6,296 bases of DNA from the NCBI GenBank assembly GCA_016302505.1, contig JAEDNL010000051.1:1-6296 (forward strand). The letters are read 5' to 3'. The DNA comes from Bacilli bacterium. GTDB taxonomy: Bacteria > Bacillota_I > Bacilli_A > RF39 > UBA660. Numbering within the stretch: the first letter of the stretch is position 1; every line of letters begins with the position of its first letter. This document shows positions 1 to 6,075 of the stretch, piece after piece. The notes beneath the pieces are model-generated. The model did no database searches and was not told the DNA's origin. It was given only the letters and a program-made list of their open reading frames with translations. Made by a program: the position numbers and the translations under genes.

Positions 1-1345
1 TTACGAGTTCATCTAAATTAATTACTTCTTGCTTCATAGTATCTCTATCTCTTACAGTAACAGTATTATTATTAATAGTATTATCATCTATTGTAATACA
101 ATATGGTGTTCCGATTACATCTTCTCTTCTATATCTTTTACCTATTGATGCTGTATCATCATAAGTGCATATAAAACTCTTTGATAATTTTTCATAAACT
201 TCAGTTGCTTTTTCACTATGGTATTTTTTTACTAATGGAAGTACTGCTACTTTATATGGAGCTAAATAAGTAGGTAATTTTAATACTTCTCTTTCTTCGC
301 CATCTTCAAGTACTTCTTTATGATAATGTTCAAATAATACTGCTAAAACAGTTCTATCAAGTCCATATGTTGATTCAATAATATATGGAATATATTTTTC
401 ATTAGTAACTGGATCTAAATATCTTTGTTGTACACCACTATATTCTTCATGTCTTGATAAATCATGATTAGTTCTATTATGTGTCCCATTTATCTCACCC
501 CATCCAAATGGAAACTTATATTCAATATCACATGCTGCTTTAGCATAAAATGCAAGTTTATCATGATCATGGAATCTTAATTTATCTTCACTTAGTCCTA
601 AATACATAAAGAATTTCTTACCATAATCTTTAAAATATTCATATAATTCACTATCTTCACCTTCCTTACAAAAAGTTTGATATTCCATTTGTTCAAATTC
701 AATAGTTCTAAATGTAAAATTACCTGGAGTTATTTCATTTCTAAATGCTTTACCTATTTGTCCTATACTAAATGGTAATTTACATCTCATACTTCTTTGT
801 ACATTTAAAAAATTAACATATTCACCTTGAGCATTCTCAGGCCTTAAATAAACAATTGATTTATTATCTTTTACTACTCCTCTATATGTTTCAAACATTA
901 ATTTAAATTGTCTTATATCAGTAAAATCACATTTACCACATTTAGGACATGGTATATTATTATCTTTTATATATTTAATTAATTCTTCATCTGAAAGAGT
1001 ATCTCCTATACTTGTACCTGTATAATCATTAACTAAGTTATCTGCTCTATGACGTGTCTTACAATTTTTACAATCAGTAAGTGGATCTGCAAATGAATCA
1101 ACATGTCCACTTGCTTCCCATACTCTTGGATGCATTAATATATCAGCATCTAATTCATATGCATTACTTCTTTCTTGAATAAATTTCTTTCTCCATGCAT
1201 CTTTAATATTGTTTTTAAGTCTACTTCCTAATGGTCCATAATCCCATGTATTAGCAAGTCCTCCATATATTTCACTTCCTTGAAATATAAATCCATAGTT
1301 TTTACAGAAGTTTGTTAATTCTTCCATAGTTATTTCTTTTTCCAT
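1..1345 (-). CDS. glyS: Glycyl-tRNA synthetase, single-chain alpha2 type (C-terminus cut by window edge)
   Basis: Class II aminoacyl-tRNA synthetase that charges tRNA-Gly with glycine in the cytoplasm. The 448 codons present translate without a stop and run off the left edge; the family is usually around 460 residues, so only a few are missing. Visible landmarks are EASGHVDSFADP (77-88), four cysteines likely to bind zinc (CKNC 92-95 and CPKC 133-136), RPENAQG (168-174), motif 2 FRNEITP (201-207), motif 3 YGLDRTVLAVL (327-337), and an anticodon-binding domain from about 364 with YRREDVIGTPYCITID (405-420). The ATG at 1345 is chosen because AAGGAGG lies four bases upstream; the next Met (residue 7) is too far from it. 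The gene has its own promoter and a T-box leader, so it is probably induced when tRNA-Gly is uncharged. The name glyQS is also used for this single-chain form. Confidence 0.96.
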   Translation of the reverse strand, partial: MEKEITMEELTNFCKNYGFIFQGSEIYGGLANTWDYGPLGSRLKNNIKDAWRKKFIQERSNAYELDADILMHPRVWEASGHVDSFADPLTDCKNCKTRHRADNLVNDYTGTSIGDTLSDEELIKYIKDNNIPCPKCGKCDFTDIRQFKLMFETYRGVVKDNKSIVYLRPENAQGEYVNFLNVQRSMRCKLPFSIGQIGKAFRNEITPGNFTFRTIEFEQMEYQTFCKEGEDSELYEYFKDYGKKFFMYLGLSEDKLRFHDHDKLAFYAKAACDIEYKFPFGWGEINGTHNRTNHDLSRHEEYSGVQQRYLDPVTNEKYIPYIIESTYGLDRTVLAVLFEHYHKEVLEDGEEREVLKLPTYLAPYKVAVLPLVKKYHSEKATEVYEKLSKSFICTYDDTASIGKRYRREDVIGTPYCITIDDNTINNNTVTVRDRDTMKQEVINLDELV

Positions 1346-1349
1346 ATTT

Positions 1350-1356
1350 CCTCCTT
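1350..1356 (-). promoter_or_regulatory. Ribosome-binding site of glyS
   Basis: Perfect AAGGAGG, four bases before the ATG at 1345. It lies immediately after the U-rich tail of the T-box terminator, so only transcripts that read through carry it. Confidence 0.9.
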
Positions 1357-1424
1357 AAAAAACAAAAACTTCTAAAACAACATAAGGGTCCTTATGGACG
1401 GTTCCACCTTATTTATTCTAGAAG
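1357..1424 (-). terminator. Candidate T-box-controlled terminator before glyS
   Basis: Twelve bases, CTTCTAGAATAA (1424-1413), can pair without a gap (two G-U pairs) with TTGTTTTAGAAG (1380-1369), extending the base of the antiterminator helix. TTTTTGTTTTTT (1368-1357) follows directly. The 5' arm uses the bases of the stem-III hairpin, so the two folds exclude each other. A smaller hairpin, CATAAG-GACC-CTTATG followed by TTGTTTT, is another possible terminator. Which one forms cannot be decided by eye. Confidence 0.6.
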
Positions 1425-1479
1425 AATCACTCTTAATATATAGCCTCAGTATTTTACCATCATACCTTCATCGCTTAAC
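1357..1479 (-). ncRNA. Glycine T-box leader upstream of glyS, unusually short
   Basis: This cis-acting RNA senses uncharged tRNA. The antiterminator is textbook: ATAAGG (1412-1407), the seven-base T-box bulge TGGAACC (1406-1400), GTCC (1399-1396), loop ATAA, GGAC (1391-1388) and CCTTAT (1387-1382) give a 6 bp helix, the bulge and a 4 bp helix. Just upstream is a stem-III-like hairpin, ATTCT-TCT-AGAAT (1427-1415). The 5' end has GCGATGAAGG (1474-1465), as at the start of many T-box stem I elements, then a small hairpin GGTAT/ATACT (1466-1462 with 1452-1448). A candidate glycine specifier GGC lies at 1445-1443. Only about 75 bases separate the predicted transcription start from the bulge, too few for a normal stem I of around 100 bases. 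The T-box call is secure; the specifier and stem I fold are inference. Confidence 0.92.
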
Positions 1480-1485
1480 AATTAG

Positions 1486-1514
1486 ATTATAACACTAAAT
1501 TATATATTTTTCAA
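1486..1514 (-). promoter_or_regulatory. Promoter of glyS
   Basis: TTGAAA (1514-1509), a 17-base spacer, then TATAAT (1491-1486) preceded by TGT, an extended -10. The match to a vegetative sigma-70/SigA promoter is near consensus. The predicted start is near 1479, just before the stem I consensus of the T-box, which supports both calls. Confidence 0.85.
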
Positions 1515-1613
1515 TCATTTTTTAATAATGAATAATTTAATTTTTTAAGACAATATTTAAAATCTTTTGATATTAGCAATGTATCACTTGCAAAAGCAAA
1601 AACATTTACCATG

Positions 1614-1641
1614 AAAAAATAGAAGCGAAAGCTTCTATTTT
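1614..1641 (-). terminator. Intrinsic terminator of the tandem phosphoesterase gene
   Basis: A perfect 11 bp inverted repeat, AAAATAGAAGC/GCTTCTATTTT with loop TTTC, continues into a T run (1619-1614). It overlaps the TAG stop codon at 1637-1635, so the coding region ends inside the stem. It isolates the phosphoesterase gene from the glyS promoter downstream. The T-rich flank on the other strand is weaker. Confidence 0.9.
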
Positions 1642-3686
1642 AATTTAAGTATTTTATTTTTCATATTTCTTTTTGGATTTTCATAATCTCTTTCTCTTAC
1701 ATCGCATTGATCAAAAATCATTGGTTCTGTTTCTATATATTGTATATCTCCATTATCATCATACCAAATAGTTACAAAATAATCTCCCATTAAATTAGGT
1801 ATTTCATTTTTCATCATAAATCTTGATTGATCAACATTACATGGACAAAGAAGCATATGAATATTTCTATAAAGCATATAATATACTTTATGATAATGTC
1901 CTCTTAATGATAAATTAGGTTTAGTATTTGATGGGATTTGATCTATTCCATTTTGTGGTTTAGTTGATAATATACGAGATGTACCACCTCCTGGATGAAA
2001 TAATTCTATTTTACATTTATCAAAATATACTATTCCTTTATCTTGACCTATATATTCTAAATCACTTTTTCTTCTTTTTTCAAGTTCAGTACCAAAATCA
2101 AAAGGCCCATAATTAAACGAATGACTCTCATCATGACTACCACATATTACTTTCCATTTCATACCAGGATATTTTGGTAATGTTTTAGCTGTATAATCAA
2201 CATGCGCAGTAGCACCATATAAGAATACATGTTTGACATAATCAGGTCTAATAGTATGATAATCTCCGTCTGATATATCTCCTATATGAAACATATCAGT
2301 AATACCTCTATTGTATGCTTCATAACAAAAAGTATTTACCATACTTGGTTGTGACCAAATGCTTCCATAATGAGTATCTGATACCACTCCAAATTGTTTC
2401 ATATGTAGTTCTTCTTTAGGAGGCTTTATTTCATAATGTTTTCTCTTTTGAAAATATTTCCTTACTACTAATTCTCCATCCATATCAACTACTTCTATAT
2501 TTCTTCCATATTGTTGAAGCATATCTATAAGTCCATATAATTCATTACTACTCATAGCTAATCTATCTTTTAATGAATTAAAACTCTCTTCTTTTTTCAT
2601 TAATCTATATAATTTATCAAATCTTTCAAATAATTTTTTTTCATCTCTTGTTATAGCACTTTTATTTTCAATAATATCTAAATCTTCAGATAATGATATA
2701 TCAAGCGGTTTAACAGTTAAATAGTTTTCACTACTAGGTACATAATATGGAGATAATGAACTAGTTAATCTTTTAATTTTTCCTGTTTTATTAAATGTAA
2801 GTCCAAATTCATAAGAACCCATTGTATTTTGTTGAGATTTACTTCTCATTTTAGGTGTTCTTGCTACTACTGATGGTATCGTAAATATTCTTGTATCTCT
2901 AATTTTAGGAAAATCTTGTGCAGTTAGTGTTCCTCCTAAGAATATACAATCATAATCTTCATAACTTGCTAAACTTCTGCTATATTTTTGAGGAGGATAA
3001 GCAATAGTATAAGCCTCTCCCTGTTTCTTTAAATTTTCAAGTCTAATAATTGATTTATTAATATAAACTGTGCAACTCTTAGGACCTAAATATGTCATAT
3101 CATCTCTTTTAGATGCAATATACTCACCAACATTAAGTTCTTTATTCCATGTATGATCTGTATCCCCAGTTATAAATAATGTTTGGATTCCTTCAACCTT
3201 AGGAAAAAAATCTATTAAGTGATCACATTGACCTTCTGCACTATTATATATTAAACTTTTACCAAAATCATGGTCGGTATTACCACTATACTTACCTTCT
3301 AATAAATTACCAGTTATAAATACATACTTTACTCCATCTTTTAAAAATTTTCTATATATGTCATTTAACATAGCTATTTGTTCATTTTTAGAACCAAATC
3401 TTAAATCAGATATTACTCCTATTTTAATTTCATCATCATCACATTCTATTTTATATTCATTTTCTTTTGTATAATCTGGATGATTATTAATTATAAGTGA
3501 TATATCACTTCCCTTATCACTAAATGTTATATTGATATTTTCATCTTTTAGTTGCTTTACATATCCAAATAAATCATAATCCGATATATCTAACTCTTCA
3601 CATAATGAATTAACACTAGATCCTTTAACTAATTTATTTTTTAATATTTCAAGCACTTCTTTATCTGATAATTTTTCTTTATCCAT
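1635..3686 (-). CDS. Tandem winged-helix/calcineurin-like phosphoesterase, first copy catalytically degenerate
   Basis: A 683-residue, probably cytoplasmic protein made of two homologous halves offset by about 343 residues. Each half has a short helix-turn-helix-like segment (about 5-70 and 355-410) and a calcineurin-like metallophosphoesterase domain (about 87-315 and 429-660). The second domain keeps the metal ligands: SDTH (D437, H439), GDISD (D470, D473), GSHDESH (516-522), FHPGGG with H564, and GHYH (596-599). In the first domain the same positions read SDLR, GNLLE, GDTDH and GGTL, so it is probably not catalytic. The second half resembles, from memory, a phosphoesterase family common in phages and uncultured bacteria; the substrate is unknown. 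A nucleic-acid substrate is inferred only from the helix-turn-helix-like segments. The ATG at 3686 is chosen because AAGGAGG lies five bases upstream; an in-frame TTG at 3701 would put that site inside the coding region. The gene is monocistronic between its leader and a terminator. Confidence 0.9.
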   Translation of the reverse strand: MDKEKLSDKEVLEILKNKLVKGSSVNSLCEELDISDYDLFGYVKQLKDENINITFSDKGSDISLIINNHPDYTKENEYKIECDDDEIKIGVISDLRFGSKNEQIAMLNDIYRKFLKDGVKYVFITGNLLEGKYSGNTDHDFGKSLIYNSAEGQCDHLIDFFPKVEGIQTLFITGDTDHTWNKELNVGEYIASKRDDMTYLGPKSCTVYINKSIIRLENLKKQGEAYTIAYPPQKYSRSLASYEDYDCIFLGGTLTAQDFPKIRDTRIFTIPSVVARTPKMRSKSQQNTMGSYEFGLTFNKTGKIKRLTSSLSPYYVPSSENYLTVKPLDISLSEDLDIIENKSAITRDEKKLFERFDKLYRLMKKEESFNSLKDRLAMSSNELYGLIDMLQQYGRNIEVVDMDGELVVRKYFQKRKHYEIKPPKEELHMKQFGVVSDTHYGSIWSQPSMVNTFCYEAYNRGITDMFHIGDISDGDYHTIRPDYVKHVFLYGATAHVDYTAKTLPKYPGMKWKVICGSHDESHSFNYGPFDFGTELEKRRKSDLEYIGQDKGIVYFDKCKIELFHPGGGTSRILSTKPQNGIDQIPSNTKPNLSLRGHYHKVYYMLYRNIHMLLCPCNVDQSRFMMKNEIPNLMGDYFVTIWYDDNGDIQYIETEPMIFDQCDVRERDYENPKRNMKNKILKLK

Positions 3687-3691
3687 AAGGT

Positions 3692-3698
3692 CCTCCTT
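3692..3698 (-). promoter_or_regulatory. Ribosome-binding site fixing the phosphoesterase start
   Basis: AAGGAGG, five bases before the ATG at 3686. It rules out the upstream in-frame TTG at 3701, which has nothing similar before it and would start inside the tail of the leader hairpin. Confidence 0.85.
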
Positions 3699-3699
3699 C

Positions 3700-3738
3700 A
3701 AAAAATAAGGAAATCAAAAAAATTTAATTCCCTTATTT
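3700..3738 (-). terminator. Terminator-like hairpin in the phosphoesterase leader
   Basis: The arms AAATAAGGGAATTAAA (3738-3723) and TTTGATTTCCTTATTT (3718-3703) pair over 16 positions (two G-U), with loop TTTT and six T residues ending at 3700. The ribosome-binding site begins one base later. It could end transcripts arriving from rnhB, or act as an attenuator or mRNA-stabilising hairpin if the candidate promoter at 3758-3786 is used. The pairing is seen; the role is inference. Confidence 0.6.
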
Positions 3739-3757
3739 ATTCTCTCCTATCATATTA

Positions 3758-3786
3758 AGAATACAACATAAAATTTTAAAAATCAA
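3758..3786 (-). promoter_or_regulatory. Candidate promoter of the phosphoesterase gene
   Basis: TTGATT (3786-3781), a 17-base spacer and TATTCT (3763-3758), each matching four of six consensus positions. A start near 3751 would place the leader hairpin at the 5' end of the mRNA. The region is so AT-rich that chance matches are expected. Confidence 0.4.
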
Positions 3787-3789
3787 TAT

Positions 3790-3819
3790 AAAAAACAAAT
3801 TAAAAAAAGTTTTTAATTT
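3790..3819 (-). terminator. Weak candidate terminator after rnhB
   Basis: AAATTAAAAA (3819-3810) can pair with TTTTTTTAATTT (3808-3797) and is followed by GTTTTTT. The stem is entirely A-T and overlaps the rnhB stop codon, so it would be a poor terminator alone; the stronger hairpin at 3700-3738 may do the work. Confidence 0.35.
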
Positions 3820-4415
3820 TTATTAATTATATCACTAACTGGAGCAAAACTTTTTCTATGCTCACTCATAGGTCCATACTTATATAATGCCTCTATATGT
3901 TTTATAGTTCCATAACCTTTATTATGTTTAAAGTCATACATTGGATATTTTTCATCAAGTTCAACCATCATTCTATCTCTTGTTACTTTTGCTATTATTG
4001 AAGCAGCAGCTATACTCTCACTTTTAGCATCTCCTTTTATTATTGATGTTTGTGGTATATCAATGTCTAATTTAACTGCATCTATAAGTAAATGTTCTGG
4101 TTTAACACTTAGATTATTTATTGCTTCTATCATAGCTTTTTTAGTAGCATTTAGTATATTTATTTCATCTATAACAGAAGAACTAGACATACCAATTCCT
4201 ACTGAAATAGCATTTTCCATTATGACATCATATAATAATTCTCTTTTCTTCTCAGTTAGTTTTTTAGAATCATTAATTCTCACATCATAAAAATCTTTTG
4301 GTAATATAACCGCAGCAGTAACAACAGGTCCAACTAAAGGACCTCTTCCAACTTCATCTATACCCGCTATAAAATTAATTCCCTTATTATAAAGTTCAGT
4401 TTCAAATTCTTTCAT
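3813..4415 (-). CDS. rnhB: Ribonuclease HII
   Basis: Cytoplasmic endonuclease that cuts the RNA strand of RNA/DNA hybrids and removes single ribonucleotides misincorporated in DNA. The 200-residue length is normal for the family. GIDEVGRGPLVGPVV near the N-terminus supplies the first two acidic ligands (D20, E21). The others are D112 in LLIDAV and D129 in KGDAKS, completing the DEDD metal site. IAAASIIAKVTRD and the C-terminal NKGYGTIKHIEALYKYGP and HRKSF segments are also typical. The ATG at 4415 is preferred because AGGTG lies three bases before it; a GTG two codons upstream has no useful site. The upstream thioredoxin-like gene stops at 4422, six bases away, so the two are almost certainly co-transcribed and may be translationally coupled. 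In related genomes rnhB more often neighbours ylqF or rplS (general knowledge). Confidence 0.97.
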   Translation of the reverse strand: MKEFETELYNKGINFIAGIDEVGRGPLVGPVVTAAVILPKDFYDVRINDSKKLTEKKRELLYDVIMENAISVGIGMSSSSVIDEINILNATKKAMIEAINNLSVKPEHLLIDAVKLDIDIPQTSIIKGDAKSESIAAASIIAKVTRDRMMVELDEKYPMYDFKHNKGYGTIKHIEALYKYGPMSEHRKSFAPVSDIINKN

Positions 4416-4421
4416 AAACAC

Positions 4422-5243
4422 CTACTTAATCGTATCAACATAATTAGTTTTTTTATTTCTATATGCTTCAAATATCTTTCTTTTAATTTTAGTTTTATCA
4501 CTACTTCCAAATCCAAACACAAAGTCATCTCCCATAACAGTTAATGGATAACCTATTCTTTCAATATTAAAATGTTTAAGTGATGACATAAATAAATCAT
4601 ATTGATCTGTATATTCATAACTAACAAGCTCAAATATATCATCATATTCATTTAATAATTCTTTCATATATGCACTTTCTTCTATACAATGAGGGCAATC
4701 CTTTTGTTTAAACATATATACTCTTATTTTAGGATTATCATATTCAAATGTATATGTTTTTTTATTAGGAATAATATCTTTTTCCATACTAGTATTTTCA
4801 TTAGAAATACTAATATTATATTTAGAAACAAACATTTCATCTATGATATACTTTTTATATATTTCATATTCTTTATCTTCTACTAAATACTTTTCTATGT
4901 CTTTTCCATCTATTAAAACATTATTTTTAGATGGCACTACTAGTTCTATATTATTAACTACTCCACTATTAAATTTAAGCTTATAATTATTAAATAAGAA
5001 TAATCTTTTAGATACATTAATAACACTTATATTATTCTTATTATTTTTATATACTTCTTTAAATTTATCAATAGACATTAAATTATTATCTTTAAAAGCA
5101 AATAAATTGTAAAGTCTTTCATAGTTATTACTTTTACTAAAATGATTATATTTATTTAATATATAACTTTTACTATTTAAATAAAATAAACTTGATATTA
5201 AAATTAATATTATTATTAATGGTATATATTTAACTCTTTTCAT
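4422..5243 (-). CDS. Membrane-anchored thioredoxin-fold protein with CPHC motif
   Basis: A 273-residue protein with a basic N-terminus (MKRVK), one hydrophobic segment (about 7-22) and no clear cleavage site, so it is probably anchored with its body outside the membrane. The C-terminal part (about 173-270) reads as a thioredoxin fold: strand VYMF, redox motif C183-P-H-C186, and a candidate cis-proline in GYP (P233). A thiol-disulfide role is inferred. Residues about 36-100 (NNYERLYNLF..., SIDKFKEVYK) recall the NTF2-like MecA_N domain. VPSKNNVLIDGKDI (103-116) with FVSKYNISI resembles the small beta domains of TcaA-like surface proteins. Both matches are tentative. The ATG at 5243 is chosen for GGTG six bases upstream and a promoter ending at 5260. 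The frame stays open to 5345, but those codons are the tail of the ATPase pseudogene. First gene of a unit with rnhB. Confidence 0.85.
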   Translation of the reverse strand: MKRVKYIPLIIILILISSLFYLNSKSYILNKYNHFSKSNNYERLYNLFAFKDNNLMSIDKFKEVYKNNKNNISVINVSKRLFLFNNYKLKFNSGVVNNIELVVPSKNNVLIDGKDIEKYLVEDKEYEIYKKYIIDEMFVSKYNISISNENTSMEKDIIPNKKTYTFEYDNPKIRVYMFKQKDCPHCIEESAYMKELLNEYDDIFELVSYEYTDQYDLFMSSLKHFNIERIGYPLTVMGDDFVFGFGSSDKTKIKRKIFEAYRNKKTNYVDTIK

Positions 5244-5259
5244 ACTTTTCACCATACAA

Positions 5260-5289
5260 ATTATAACATTATAAATTAATAAATGTAAA
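5260..5289 (-). promoter_or_regulatory. Promoter of the thioredoxin-like/rnhB unit
   Basis: TTTACA (5289-5284), an 18-base spacer, then TATAAT (5265-5260) with a TGT extension, the same extended -10 as at glyS. The predicted start near 5253 leaves a leader of about ten bases holding GGTG and then the ATG at 5243. It lies in the decayed 3' end of the ATPase pseudogene. Confidence 0.75.
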
Positions 5290-6042
5290 CTATTAATATT
5301 TTTATTGATATTAAAAACCATAATTATCAAAATATACTTAGGAAATTATCTTGAACATTATAATAAACACCAAATTCTCTATCAATACATCATTCAAATG
5401 ATAAATTACTTGATAATATTCTTTTTCTTCAAACTTTGTTGTTATAAAATCTATCCCACCATTTTCTAATATTCCTACTTTAACATCATAACCTCTAGAA
5501 ATTAATTCATTATAAACAATATTTTCTAAGTATACTCCCTTTTTTTCCTTTCATTGTTTGTTTCTTGGCCTAAACCTAAATCAGTCAAATAATATTTATA
5601 TTTTCCATTTAGTAATCTTTTACCACACACAATAAGTTACTAACTCTCATAAAATTAAATCACTATTAGAACCAGTAATAAATATTAAAATATTTTCTTT
5701 GTATTTAGACTCAAGCGAATTTACCGCTTTTTCCAAATTATTTACATTTTGAATCTCATCAAAAATACATAATACTCATTTTTATTAGCTGACTTTTTTT
5801 CAATAAAATTGTTTAGTTATTTAGCATCAGTGATATCAATATAATCTGCAAATTCAAAATTAATATACATTATCTGTTCTTATTTTAAATTTATCCATTA
5901 TTTGAGTTAATATAACTGACTTACTACATCTTCTAATACCTGTTATTACTTTAATCAAATCTTGTTTATAAAAAGGTCTAATGCTTTTTAGATATTTTTT
6001 TAGTGAATATTCTAGTAATGATTCATAAGTAAAATTTTGCAA
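5270..6042 (-). pseudogene. Decayed AAA (AAA_14)/DUF4143 ATPase
   Basis: Intact relatives have an N-terminal P-loop ATPase and a C-terminal DUF4143 domain; their role is poorly known. Pieces in three frames match in order. First comes KSIRPFYKQDLIKVITGIRR with a damaged Walker A (RCSKS where RCGKS is usual) and DKFKIRTDNVY. A frameshift near 5862 leads to YINFEFADYIDITDAK and a TAA at 5819-5817. A second shift near 5762 restores Walker B DEIQNV, LEKAVNSLESKYKENI and ITGSNSDLI, then a TGA at 5649-5647. The next recognisable piece, GKRLLNGKYKYYLTDLGL, is C-terminal, so roughly 100-150 residues are missing. Further shifts join YLENIVYNELISRGYDVKVG, REFGVYYNVQDNF and PKYILIIMVFNINKN. The first open stretch begins with TTG and has no ribosome-binding site. 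The boundaries are approximate, and the 3' end overlaps the next gene's promoter. Confidence 0.88.
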
Positions 6043-6075
6043 GTGAAATTATATTACAAGAATATTTTATAAACA

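Noticed and set aside
1..3. TAA stop of glyS at the very edge
   Set aside because: The first three bases would read TAA on the minus strand, but the glyS frame uses 4-2 as its last complete codon (Val), so the gene continues past the edge.
1515..1613. Small gene or RNA between the glyS promoter and the terminator
   Set aside because: The stretch is about 100 bases of AT-rich sequence with no frame, ribosome-binding site or stable hairpin that stands out.
3702..3757. T-box or leader peptide in front of the phosphoesterase
   Set aside because: There is no TGGNACC bulge, and the only frame after the candidate promoter is a six-codon MIGENK without a convincing ribosome-binding site.
4063..4290. 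Plus-strand open frame of 75 codons
   Set aside because: It lies wholly inside rnhB on the opposite strand, has no ribosome-binding site, and its hydrophobic make-up is what the antisense of this gene would give.
4689..4886. Plus-strand open frame of 65 codons
   Set aside because: It is antisense to the thioredoxin-like gene; the run of Ile and Phe codons comes from the complementary AT-rich sequence.
5647..5649. TGA read as tryptophan (Mycoplasma-type code)
   Set aside because: Family members do not have Trp at this position, the stretch carries other stops and shifts, and the tryptophans examined in the intact genes use TGG.
5860..6042. Small intact gene of 60 residues
   Set aside because: It is only the N-terminal piece of the ATPase; homology continues in another frame straight after its stop, and it has no ribosome-binding site.
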